DNA from: Humulus lupulus
Lineage: Eukaryota; Streptophyta; Magnoliopsida; Rosales; Cannabaceae
Assembly (NCBI RefSeq): GCF_963169125.1
Contig: NC_084793.1
Coordinates: forward strand, 36,978,578 to 37,042,577
Direction: 5' to 3'
DNA: 64,000 bases
Shown: positions 33,640-43,881 of the stretch, piece after piece
Layout of the letters: every line of letters starts with the position of its first letter
Numbering within the stretch: position 1 is the first letter of the stretch
The notes under the pieces: model-generated
Databases searched by the model: none
The model's input: the letters and a program-made list of their open reading frames with translations, nothing else
What the model was told of the DNA's origin: nothing
Made by a program: the position numbers and the translations under genes

Positions 33640-34259
33640 AATTTCATCCTCGAAATTACCTAAACAACTTGGGATACCGCTTCCGCGTCACTGATCCAAG
33701 TTCCCATATCGCTTCTTCAACCTTGCTGTTCCTCCACAACACTTTTACAAATGCGATGGTCTTGCTCCGCAAAACTTTATCCTTTCGATCGAGAATCTGA
33801 ACCGGCTTCTCCTCATAAGAGAAATCCTGGTCCAGCTCCAAATTCTCATAACTCAGGACATGCGTGGAATCTGATACATACTTCTGGAGCATGGACATGT
33901 GAAAAACATCATGAACCCCCGATAGAGCTGGAGGCATCGCCAGTCTGTAAGCTACCTCTCCAACTCGTTCAAGAATCTCAAAGGGGCCAACAAATGTAGG
34001 GCTCAACTTTCCATGAACACCAAAACATTTCACTCCCCTCAAAGGTGAAACCCTAAGAAACACATGGTCACCGACCTAAAACTCTACGCTTCTGCGTATC
34101 AAGTCTGAGTAACTCTTCTGGCGACTCTAGGAGGCGAGTATTCGAGCTCTAATCTTTTCAATCACCTCGTTGGTCCTCTGAACCATCTCAGAACCCAAAT
34201 ATCTCCTCTCACCGGTCTCATCCCAATGGATAGGTGATCTGCACTTCCTCCCATATAGC
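33640..34259 (-). pseudogene. RT7 integrase C-terminus with chromodomain-like tail
   Basis: The frame 33656-34063 reads FLRVSPLRGVKCFGVHGKLS, FVGPFEILERVGEVAYRLAM, VHDVFHMSMLQKYV and a tail IAFVKVLWRNSKVEEAIWEL. Upstream to 34259 the sequence continues as IRARILAS-type and RSPIHWDE-type integrase with stops, then breaks at RT8. The upstream half of the same gene resumes at 46565. Confidence 0.82.
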
Positions 34260-34291
34260 TGTAGAGTCCCAAAACTTTACTTAGCTGGTTA

Positions 34292-34446
34292 GGTAGTGGT
34301 GGTAGTAGTAGTAGTGGTGGTGGTGGTGGAGTTAGTGGTAGTAGTGGTCGTAGTAGTAGTAGTAGTAGTAGTGGTAGCAGTAGTGGTAGTGGCAGTGGCA
34401 GCAGCAGTAGTAGCAGTAGTAGTAGTAGCAGTAGCTAGTAGTAGTT
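34292..34446 (+). repeat. GTA/GTG/GCA trinucleotide microsatellite
   Basis: About 155 bp of GTAGTAGTGGTGGTAGCAG-type triplets. The same place holds about 39 bp in the 3' LTR (44505-44543) and about 34 bp in S1 (7029-7062). The poly-valine open frame across it is an artefact. Confidence 0.9.
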
Positions 34447-35247
34447 ATAGTATGATAGTTACTGTGGATTTTGGTTCAAGCCGTGGCTTAGTTGAACACT
34501 CGTAGCAACACTTATAGATTTTATAAGTTTAACCTATAGTTTAAGAATATTAATTATAACATAAGGTTTGATTAGTATAGCTGATTATAAAGATGTTATT
34601 GATTATACTATAAGGTTTAGATAGAATTAATAAGATCATGACACTTGTCGTGTGCATGTTTATTTAAGGATTTAATTATAGTTTAAATAAAAGAAAGTTC
34701 AAGAAAGCTCTAGAATCTTCCAAGACCATTAAGAACATGACATTTGTCACAATCTTGTTTATTTGAGGATTTAAGCATTTTAAATGGATAATTCAAAAAT
34801 AGAAGTTTCTAGAAGCTCTAGACCCTTCAAGAACTTGCTGGAACCTCGTATTACACAGTCAAACCTGATTAATCAATTCAAATTATGCTGAAAAAGTGTA
34901 ATTACGTGTTTAATATATTCACATACGTCGATATATCGCAGCATAGGAGCCAATGTATCGCCACATGGGGAATACGAAAAACACGTCAACTTTACACAAG
35001 CGAAACGACGAGCACTCGAGATATAAGGCCAGGAGACACATCGCCTATGATGGGCGATATATCGGCCCTAGGACCATATTTTCAAACGATGTTGAAATCG
35101 AGCTTGATTCATTTCCTAACCTCTTGACTAGCCTCTGAACGTTTTGACCGAGTCTTCAGCACCTGCTGAACGAATATTCATATATTTTTCAATTAATACT
35201 CATTATTTTTATTCAAGATAAAAGGAGATAGTTCACTCCTTGAACTC

Positions 35248-35255
35248 TATAAATA
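35248..35255 (+). promoter_or_regulatory. Probable TATA box of RT8 5' LTR
   Basis: TATAAATA in GAACTCTATAAATAAGACC is conserved in the 3' LTR (45340-45347) and in S1 (7763-7770). Confidence 0.65.
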
Positions 35256-36240
35256 AGACCTAGTACCCAGCCATTTTTCTCATTCTTCAAACTGTGTTTA
35301 GAGTCTTCAAGTTGCTAGGTTTGCTATAGAGTGATAAACACTTGGGTTGGGATAAAAGCTTTATCATCTCAAGCTTTATAAACACTTGGGAAGTGAGATT
35401 TATAGTGTGTTTTCAATATCAAGGTGTAGTTCGGTTCTAGTACATTAAAATGTATTCCTAATCTTAAGTTCATTTCTGTATGGTTCCTTAGTTTTCTTTA
35501 GTTATCTTTACTCAAATCATAACTCGTTGTTTCCATTCTTGGTTAGGTATTTAAGTTCTTTGAACTTAAGGTTTCTTGTTGGTAAGTTTCATCTTGGTGG
35601 TTTAGTTCATTTCTTTATCATCTCTTTCTTTAGAATTACTCACATTCTTATTGTTGGTTTTAGGAGTGTTCCAAATCCCGTCCTTGTTCTCATAAATTCG
35701 GGTATTGGTAAGGAAAATAGGATATATTTTGTATGCTTTTATGTTTTAATATATGTTTATGTTATGTGTATGATATGTTTTTAGTTGTTTTAGTATATGA
35801 TTGTTTAGATAGAAATCACATAATTTGTTTAGATAACAAGTCCCAACAGTTTATTCCTTGGGCATATGATTGTTTAGATAACGAGCCCCATAAATTTAGA
35901 TGACTTGTTTAGATAACTAAGCCTCGTAAATTTATGGGCATATGATTGCTTAGCTAGCAAGCCCCAAGAAGTATGATGGCCATTATAATACATGTTTTAT
36001 AGTCATATGTTTTGTAGTCTTATGTTTAAGTTTTATGATATATGTTCTAGTAGATTTTCCTTGATGGGCATTAGGCTCATTCCTTTGGTTTGTGTATTAA
36101 AGATGAAGGGATTCGATGGACTGCGTGAACGATTCGAGGATGCCATTTTAGTCTCTTTAAACTATGTTTTTATGTATTTTCCGCATTTAGTTTTGTAAAC
36201 AATTTTCTCTAGTTTAAAGTTATGTTTTATTTTAAAACAA

Positions 36241-36299
36241 TGGGATCCCATACCCTGCATTTATATATTTTAAATATTTACTTTGGAGTTTTCAATAAA
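36241..36299 (+). terminator. Probable RT8 polyadenylation region
   Basis: The palindrome TGGGATCCCA (36241-36250) is followed 44 bp later by AATAAA (36294-36299). The same pair, at varied spacing, is found in S1 and L4. The 3' LTR has AATAAA at 46462-46467 but a damaged palindrome. Confidence 0.5.
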
Positions 36300-36396
36300 G
36301 TTGTGAATATTTCTTATGTATGTTTTCTTCAAAGGAAGTAGCTAAGTCTAGTAGATTTTATTGGTCCAAGGTCTTAGAATTAGTTGGGTCACTACA

Positions 36397-36412
36397 GTTG
36401 GTATCAGAGAAA
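36397..36412 (+). other. RT8 primer binding site
   Basis: GTTGGTATCAGAGAAA directly follows the 5' LTR. TGGTATCAGAG is the initiator-Met tRNA-type site. Confidence 0.85.
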
Positions 36413-36474
36413 CGGTCCATTCGCATGAAGTTCTCCTTGATACACACGCTCAAGCTCCGAATCTAACCGCCAAT

Positions 36475-36540
36475 GTAAGTTTTTATGTGATAGTTATTAT
36501 GTTTATGTGTTTAGCTAACATTTTAGCCTTATGTTTTCAG
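36475..36540 (+). other. Candidate leader intron of RT8
   Basis: A perfect plant donor GTAAGT follows CCGCCAAT at 36475. A 66-bp AT-rich segment with a branch-like GCTAACA ends in ATGTTTTCAG at 36540, seven bases before the ORF ATG. RT1 has a 68-bp segment of the same design at the same place. Removal would delete several ATG triplets upstream of the ORF. It is a prediction; no transcript is available here. Confidence 0.6.
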
Positions 36541-36546
36541 TTAAGA

Positions 36547-37014
36547 ATGAATGGAGCATTAAATTATGAGGATATCAGAGCCATTAAGGCCTTGAAAAGA
36601 ATTAGAGAGCCAAGAAATATCGTTGGAGTGCTAGAAAGAATCACTCGAAGATTAGTCTTATTCCACAGGGAGATAGGTCACCTCCAAGAAACTAAGCAAA
36701 TCATGATGAGAGCTACGAAGCAATATGTTTTAGTGATTAGACTTTTTAAAGATTATCCTACTGTAATTCGAGCCTTAGAAGACATATGGGAGACGATAGA
36801 TGATGAAGATGAATTATCGGTAGCTATGAGATATTACTTTCTCATACTTAGGTTCACCTCTAAGATGGAGTTCCAATTCACAAATGAGAAAAAACATAGA
36901 ATTTTTACGAATCTTCCTCGAGGGCATTTTGAGGCTCAAGATAATGATGACTATGAAGAAATAAACGATGATACGTTAGATGAAGGATCAGATGTAGAAG
37001 ATCCCGATTTTTAG
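36547..37014 (+). CDS. Extra ORF between primer site and gag (unknown function)
   Basis: An intact frame of 155 codons. I take the ATG at 36547 (MNGALNYEDIRAIKAL), just after the candidate splice acceptor; the frame is open further upstream, but that part lies in the predicted intron and LTR. The product is charged and probably helical in its first 90 residues (ALKRIREPRNIVGVLERI, FHREIGHLQE, QYVLVIRLFKD), and ends in an acidic tail (DNDDYEEINDDTLDEGSDVE). No known domain, signal peptide or membrane segment is recognised. RT1 carries a diverged homologue at 58473-58962 in the same position. It is intact while the neighbouring gag-pol is riddled with stops; short length may explain part of that. 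Confidence 0.75.
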   Translation: MNGALNYEDIRAIKALKRIREPRNIVGVLERITRRLVLFHREIGHLQETKQIMMRATKQYVLVIRLFKDYPTVIRALEDIWETIDDEDELSVAMRYYFLILRFTSKMEFQFTNEKKHRIFTNLPRGHFEAQDNDDYEEINDDTLDEGSDVEDPDF

Positions 37015-37522
37015 AATAGATTAGTTTCTTTATTTATTTTATTTATTATTTGTTTCCTTTTATGATTGTACTTAGTGAAAACTGTTTTTCCAAATAAATA
37101 TCAATGTTATTTTGATGACATTTATGAGTTTGATTTTTCTTTTGCAATCATAATAAATTATAAATTTAATAAATAATGACCAAGTTCGGTGAGGGTGGAT
37201 ACGAATCAATGAACTGGGTTCTATATTGAGAGTTAGGGAACCATAGTAGTGAGAACAATTTTACTGATCCTAGCCCTCCCTCAATATGGTTAACTTTGGA
37301 ACAACAACGAGTTTCGAGCCTGAGAATTAAGTCATATAGGATAATTAGAAACAGACTTAGTAAATATAAAGATGGTTTATTTTTCTAAGTATAGAAACAC
37401 ACTATAATAATAAAAGAAGGCTTATATAATTCTTTTCATAAGAAATCATAAATTAATAAGAACTGAGTTGTGTTTGCTTAGATTAAGTTTTTGCTTTAGA
37501 GCCTATTAGGGTAAGTTCTAAC
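37015..37522 (+). other. RT8 spacer between extra ORF and gag
   Basis: AT-rich, without an open frame of note. It holds the hairpin motif at 37221-37289 about 230 bp before gag. Confidence 0.6.
37221..37289 (+). promoter_or_regulatory. Conserved leader hairpin (gypsy RT8 copy)
   Basis: The arms CTATATTGAG (37221-37230) and CTCAATATGG (37280-37289) form ten pairs including one G-T. An inner AGGG (37235-37238) can pair with CCCT (37274-37277). The loop holds AGTGAGAACAAT and ACTGATCCTAG, matching the loop of RT3 and RT1. Arm sequences differ from RT3 while pairing is kept. Confidence 0.62.
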
Positions 37523-38780
37523 ATGTTTTTTTCAACTGTTAGAACTTCGCTGAAGATATCGCTCAGAAGGTCTGCTCGCACCAATGCCAATGCCTCCAAC
37601 GTTGCTCCTGAGAGCAATGAAGCCCCTCCAGTTCGCAGAAGGGGAGTGCGTGCTACTACAAACCGAAGTGCGTCGTCGCTGCCGCCACCGGTTGACAACA
37701 CTGTGGAAATTTCCAGACTACGATAACAAGTTGAGGAATTACTACAGTAACAGTGACAACAGGCTCAGCCTCAAACTCAGTCTCCGCCTCCGTCACAACC
37801 ACAGCCATAGCAAATGGCTCCAGCACCCCAACAAGTTGGCCCATATGGGGGATGGCCAATGGCGAACTATGCGCCATACCCAGCTCATCACATGGAGCCA
37901 ATTTATGAGCGATTTCGTAAGCAACACACTCTGAACTTTGAAGGGACAATAGACCCCTTCTAGGCAAAAGAATGGCTCATAAATGTGGAGCCGATCCTAG
38001 CGCACATGAATCTCAGCAACATGGACCGCATATCCTGCGTTTCTTCTCTGTTAAAGAAAGATGCTAGAATATGGTGGGACTTAGTTCAACAGACTCACGA
38101 TGTCACTACAATGAATTGGACCAGATTTGTGGAGCTGTTCCACAAAAAGTACTACAATTCGACAGTCATCACTTCAAGGGTCGAGGAGTTCGCTGGTCTA
38201 AAGCAAGGGAGTTTATTAGTAGCAGAGTATGCTCGGCAATTTGACCGATTAGCTAAGTTTGCACCAGAAATGGTTCCAACTAACTTTCTAAGGGTGACCA
38301 AGTTCATTAGAGGACTTCGACCAAAGATTGAGCTAGGGGTTAAGCTAGAAAACCCAGGAAATACTACCTATGCCAATGTTCTAGAAACGACAATAGAAGT
38401 AGAAAGGCTTCGGGCGAATGTTAGTAAAGAGGAGGCCAGTAAGCCTGAGCCTAAACAGCAGAGTCAACCTCAGAATGGTCGAAACAACAACCACAACAAC
38501 AACAAAAATCAGTCTAGCAACAATAATGGTCAGAAAAGAAAGCATCCTGACAACGATAAAAGTGCACGGAAAAACAATGGAGGTAATCACCCGGGATATG
38601 TATTTTACCCACAATGTGCTAAGTGCCAAAAGAAACATCCTGGTGAGTGTCGTGTAAACACCAAGGGGTGCTTCAACTGTGGTCAGGAAGGTCACCAAAA
38701 GAGGCAGTGTCCCCAGCTCAAGTCAGAGGGAAAAAGGGAAGACAAGACGGTTCCTGCCAGGGTATTTGCCTTAACCCAAG
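37523..38780 (+). pseudogene. gag: RT8 gag
   Basis: It probably starts at 37523 (MFFSTVRTSLKISLRRSART). After a stop at 37724 several more stops interrupt a Q/P-rich segment (to about 37960) that otherwise reads PAPQQVGPYGGWPMANYAPY and LNFEGTIDPF. From 37985 the frame is open: [72 protein letters not shown], an N/Q-rich basic stretch, then [14 protein letters not shown], the CCHC knuckle at about residue 229 of the 681-codon frame. It would form the particle and bind RNA. The gag-pol fusion is continuous here. Confidence 0.88.
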
Positions 38781-39310
38781 ATGAAGCTGACGCTAGCAAT
38801 AAAGTAGTTACAGGTCAGGTTTCTATCCTCAATAATGTATGTTCTGTATTATTTGATTCGGGAGCCACTTACTCATATATCTGGTTAGGAATGATAGATA
38901 AATTAGACAAACCTTGTGAAATATTTAGAACTAGGTTTGTAACTGAGTTGCCTTCGGGCAAAGTAGTCATATCATCACGGATAGTACGAGGCGTACCGAT
39001 CAAGATTGAGGACGTAGAACGAGAAGTAGACTTGATAGAATTAGAGATCAAAGACTTCGACGTGATACTAGGCATTGACTGGCTAGCAAGGCATGGCGCA
39101 ACCATCGACTGCAAACACAAGAAAGTGATGTTCGAGACTCCTGACGGCCTGAGATTATGCTTTATGGGACAAGTTTCAAGATTATGCACACCGCTTATAT
39201 CATCTATCAAAGGTCAGAGGATGATAGAAAAAGGATGTCAAGCATTTTTAACCAGCGTCACGGATGTGGTAAAGGAAACACCACTAAAGGTTGGAGACAT
39301 CCACATTGTA
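38781..39310 (+). pseudogene. RT8 aspartic protease
   Basis: Part of the open 681-codon frame 37985-40030. [20 protein letters not shown] has the D-S-G-A active site at about residue 290, and [19 protein letters not shown] is the second block. All expected residues are visible, and it is counted as pseudogene only because the polyprotein is broken elsewhere. Confidence 0.85.
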
Positions 39311-40030
39311 AAGGAATTTCCAGAAGTATTTCCTGACGACTTACCAGGGTTGCCACTGACTCAGGAAATTGACTTCACAATCAAACTCAAGGAGTTGAAG
39401 ACACAGCTACAAGAACTCCTAGACTTGGGTTTCATTAGACCGAGCCATTCGCCATGGGGAGCACCAGTTCTATTTTTGAACAAGAAGGATGGAAGTATGC
39501 AAATGTGCATAAATTACCGCGAGCTGAATAAGGTGATTAAGAATAAGTACCCGCTACCCCGGATTGACGACTTGTTTGATCAACTTCGAGGAGCGACCGT
39601 GTTCTCAAAGATCAATTTACAGTCCGGGTATCATCAGCTCAAGGTACGGGAAGAGGATATTCCCAAGACAGCCTTTAGAACTCGTTATGGACATTACGAG
39701 TTTTTAGTCATGTCTTTTGGTCTTACCAACACTCCAGCCGCATTTATGGATTTAATGAATATGGTCTTTAAGGACTACTTGAATAAATTCATCGTAGTTT
39801 TCATCGACGATATCTTGGTATACTCAAAGGATGCAAACGAGCACGAGAAGCATTTAAGGTTGGTCTTGTTACAACTAAAGGAGCATCAACTTTACGCCAA
39901 GTTCAAGAAGTGTGAATTTTGGCTTACACAAGTAGCATTCCTCGGGCACATTGTATCCAACGACGGAGTTGCAGTAGACCCATCTAAGGTAGAGGCTGTG
40001 AAGGATTGGCCAAGACCAAAGAACGCATGA
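39311..40030 (+). pseudogene. RT8 reverse transcriptase
   Basis: Motifs are [90 protein letters not shown], the catalytic [12 protein letters not shown] at about residue 605 and [16 protein letters not shown] segment usually found between TIKLAPG and the LKELK block is shortened ([10 protein letters not shown]), so part of the RT N-terminus has been deleted. A TGA at 40028 stops it where AREVRSFLG is usual. Confidence 0.9.
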
Positions 40031-40797
40031 GAGGTAAGAAGCTTTCTAGGATTAGCAGGTTATTATCGGAGGTTTGTAGAAGGCTTTTCTAAGATAGCCA
40101 CTCCGATCACCAACCTAACCCGGAAGCAACAAAGGTTCAACTGGGCTGATAAGTGTGAAGAGAGCTTCAAGTTGCTTAAAGATAAGTTGTGCTCAGCACC
40201 AGTACTTTGTGTACCGACACCCAATGACAAGTTTGTAGTCTACTACGATGCGTCAAAGTAAGGGTTGGGTTGTGTGCTGATGCAGAATGACAAGGTGATA
40301 GCCTACACCTCAAGGCAGTTGAAGGAGTACGAGCAGCGCTATCCAACACATGATATGGAGTTGGCAGCGGTGGTCTTTGCATTAAAAATCTGGCGCCATT
40401 ATCTTTATGGTGAATGGTGTGAGATTTATTCGGACCACAAATGCTTAAATTATTTCTTCACTTAGAAGGAGCTCAACATGAGGCAGCGTAGGTGGTTAGA
40501 ACTAGTGAAGGATTATGACTGCGAAATCCTATACCACCCGGGAAAGAAAAACATAGTTGCTGATGCTCTAAGTAGGAAGAGTTATGGAAGTATAGCAGCA
40601 CTAGCCGGAATAGAAAATGTGCTACAACAGGAGTTGATCAGTGCCGGAATAGAAGTAGTCATTGGTAAGTGGGCTAACTTGTCTATCCAGTCAAGTCTGT
40701 TAGAAGAAATACAGATTGGACAAGGGCATGATGACACATTAGTAGCACATATGGATGTAGTTAGAGAAGGTAAGGCCACAGATTTCTCGATATCAGG
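40031..40797 (+). pseudogene. RT8 RNase H
   Basis: In frame after the [30 protein letters not shown] then TAA then [50 protein letters not shown] then TAG then KELNMRQRRWLELVKDYDCE, and NIVADALSRKSYGS. The RNase H residues D, E and D are present. The stops stand where Q is usual (ASKQGLGC, FFTQKELN). Confidence 0.88.
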
Positions 40798-41568
40798 GTA
40801 GGGGTTATTGAGATATAAGGATCAGGTATGCGTGTCGAATGATAAAGGGGTTAAGATGAAGATCTTAGGAGAAGTGCACAGTACCTCGTACTCAGTTCAC
40901 CCAGGGTCGACCAAGATGACTCACGACATTAAGGTAATATATTGATGGCCAGGAATGAAGAAGGATATAGCGGAATTTGTTTCTAAATCTTTAGTAGGCC
41001 AGCAAGTGAAAGCAGAACATCAGCGCCCTGCAGGCTTATTGCAACCACTTAGCATTCCATAATGGAAATGGGATGACATAGCAATGGATTTCGTGATAGG
41101 TTTGCCACGAACAAGTAAGCAGCATGATTCGGCTTGGGTAAATGTAGATAGACTAACCAAGTCAGCTTATTTCTTGCCTGACAAGACTACGTATACCGCG
41201 GATCAATAGGCAGATGTTTATGACCGAGAAATAGTTAGACTACATGGAATCCCTAAGACTATAGTGTCCGATAGAGGATCGGTGTTTACATTGAGATTTT
41301 GGGGAAGTTTGCAGCAAGCTATGGGTACCAAGTTAATTCATAGTACTACATTTCATCCTCAGACAGACGGTCAGTCCGAGCGTACCATATAGATTTTAGA
41401 AGATATGTTGTGCACTTGTGTACTTTATTTCAAAGGTTCATGGAGTAAGTATTTGCCTCTGATAGAATTCTCCTACAACAATAGCTACCAATCAACGATC
41501 GGGATGGCACCCTATGAGCTACTTTATGGAAGAAGGTGTCGATCGATGTTACATTGGGATGAGGTAGG
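40798..41568 (+). pseudogene. RT8 integrase, N-terminal and core part
   Basis: The HHCC region is EVHSTSYSVHPGSTKMTHDI with KSLVGQQ where C..C is usual, so the cysteines are lost. The core has MDFVIGLPRTSKQHDSAW, IVSDRGSVFTLRFWGSL and TTFHPQTDGQSERTI with D, D and E in place. It ends at GMAPYELLYGRRCRSMLHWD, where S9 interrupts. Stops lie at about 40798, 40943, 41060, 41207 and 41390. Confidence 0.85.
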
Positions 41569-41573
41569 AGAAA

Positions 41574-43881
41574 TGTAATGCCCTAAATTCTCCGATATGG
41601 TTTAATGGCGAGATTAGTAGGCCGGGAGGGCCATACTTGTTTAATTATGCCATTAATTGATAGAATGCATGTATATGTGAATTATATTATAATATGATGT
41701 TAAATGCATGCATGTGGGTCCACATTTTAATTACAGGGGTGTGATGATAGTTTGGCCCGTTGAGGGCATAATTGTATATTTGTATGCATGTCGGTGGTAT
41801 ATTGTTGAGACCACATTATAATGTGGGTTTGTTCGAGCTATTCGATATGAGACGATCTTGGATTATTAGTTAGCAGCCTGGTCATAACAGGTTTAAGTTC
41901 GGGGCTCGGGATGAGTCTCGGGGTGATTATAATGATTAGAGCGTTCCCGGGAGTTAAAGGGTAACGGGATATGAATTGTTGGTGTTTGAGATTATCGAGA
42001 ATAGCAGGAATTGGAGAGCGTTAATTATGATTAACGAGATAGGTTGGAAAGGAAAATTTTTCCCTTGGGAGCCTTTAGAAACCCTTAATTGACCTAGGGG
42101 TATAATGGTCCTTTTACCCCTAGGATAGATATAAACCCTTTAGGCTGTGAAATAGGGGGAAAACAGAGCAAGTTCTTGGAGCTTACCGTACCTTTCTTCT
42201 CCTTCATCTTCTTTGTGATTTTTGAGCCCTTGTTGAGGATTCAAGCTTGGGAAGTAGACCTTGGGAGTTTGGGAGAGTGTTCTACCATTGAAGAGCATCA
42301 CAACCTGAGTTTGAGGTAAGTTTCTAGCCATTAATTTTTTGGTTTGCTCTATTTTGGTGTTTAGTTTCAGCTTGTGATTTTGTGGTGGATAGTTGGAATT
42401 GATGGAAGTTTTGGTTGGGGTTTAACTTGGGTTTTGATAAGGGTGTGATATAGATCAAGTTTAGGGGTTGTATTGGATGTTTGGGTGGTGTTTGAGCTTG
42501 GTTTGATAGGTTGGTTCTAAGGGAAATCGCAAGGGAGGAAAAACCATGGTATTGGCTTAACAGGGGGTTGGGCCGCGGCATGGCCAAGGAGGGCCGCGGC
42601 ATGGCCAAGGAGGGCCGCGGCCCTTAGTGGCATTTTGGCCAGAAATGGGTTTTTGGCTCGTGGATGCTAGCCTTAGGCCTCGAGATCGATCCTACTACCC
42701 GGTTTAGTAGTATTTGATGTCTCGGAGGCTAGGTTTTGGTTTGGGAACCCTATGTTATTCATTTTATTGATGGAATCCCATAATTTGTTATGACCAGGTA
42801 ACCGCTAAGGAACTAAAAGGTCGATCGTTCTCAGGAGTCGTTCTTATTATTATCTCTCGCTCGAACAGGAGGTAAGAAAACTGCACCCTGTGTATATATG
42901 ACATACAGGATTGTTATTGAGGCATGTTGATTGATAAATGTGGACATGGATTACCTATTAAATGATAGCGAATGTTGTATACTTGTATATGTACTGACTA
43001 GTCAGGGATACTGACCTAAGAGTCAGAAATGGCATAGCGTCATGAATGTAGGGCCAAATGAAGATTATATCTAATCGATATCAGCGTTGAATGGCTATAA
43101 GGCATTAACGCTGGACCAACCCTAAGGTCAATGAACTTATAAGTGCTTGTCTAGTCTAAGACTAGTTACTAGAGCCAGGGCCTAAGGCCCCAGTGAATGC
43201 TTGTCGCATGGCTAGGGAACGATGTTATGACTCTATGGTCATGAGGAAGGTTATGTTGGTGACTAGTCACCATGCACCTATCCTGTTCGAACTAATAAAA
43301 GTTCACTTATCTATTAAGCCCCGGTGACCCTATCGTCGAAACGCTAAAGGGAGCTAGACCCAATTTAGTGACTTTTGCGACTGTCACCTATTTGTTTGGA
43401 CTGATAGTCCTGAATGGTTATTATGATCATTGATGATATTATATCATGCTTTATTGTGTTTTCTTGCTGGGCCTTGCCTCGTGGGTGCTATGTGCTGCAG
43501 GTAAAGGGAAAGAAAAGCTCGCCCAGCCTTGAGTGGAGAGCTTAGGTTGTGATGTGTACATATGCGGCCGCTTGACCACCACGGCCAATGAGTTCTCAGA
43601 GGAACTAGGGGGTTTACCCTATTTTTGCCGCTTAGGTCGGTGGGTTTGTAATTTTGAAATAGTAATGACCTTTTTGAGTTGTAAATAACTTGTAAATGTT
43701 CTTGTGGGCCCATGAACAGTTTTATGTATTTAATAAAATATATCCTTTCCTTTTTATTAATTTTTCACCTTAGTCTGTTAATAACACTTAGAACACATTT
43801 TTAACCAAAGGACTCGGGTAGCGGGTCAAATTTCCGGTTCACCGTTCACCATAACTGTTCTGGGGTAACCAGGGCGTTACA
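41574..43881 (+). mobile_element. S9: solo gypsy LTR inside RT8 integrase
   Basis: This 2,308-bp unit from TGTAATGCCCTAAATTCTCC to AACCAGGGCGTTACA is flanked by a perfect AGAAA duplication (41569-41573, 43882-43886). Its start resembles L11 and RT6 LTRs; it has the TTTTCTTGCTGGGC block at 43459 and AATAAA at about 43732. It is the youngest visible insertion in its nest. Confidence 0.92.

Larger units (their letters stand above)
34260..36396 (+). repeat. RT8 5' LTR
   Basis: It begins TGTAGAGTCCCAAAACTTTA and ends AGTTGGGTCACTACA. It has an expanded GTA/GTG microsatellite (34292-34446), a TATA box at 35248, TGGGATCCCA at 36241-36250 and AATAAA at 36294-36299. A 45-bp segment present in the 3' LTR and S1 (around GGAAAATAGTTATGGCGGC) is missing near 36092. 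Confidence 0.92.

Noticed and set aside
34296..34505. Poly-valine/alanine open frame
   Set aside because: It is the GTA/GTG microsatellite of the RT8 LTR read as codons.
36397..36412. tRNA-like sequence TGGTATCAGAG at several places
   Set aside because: These are primer binding sites next to LTRs; no cloverleaf can be drawn around them.
36361..36546. Upstream extension of the RT8 extra ORF
   Set aside because: This part lies in the LTR end, primer site and candidate intron and is not similar in RT1, so I start the ORF at 36547.
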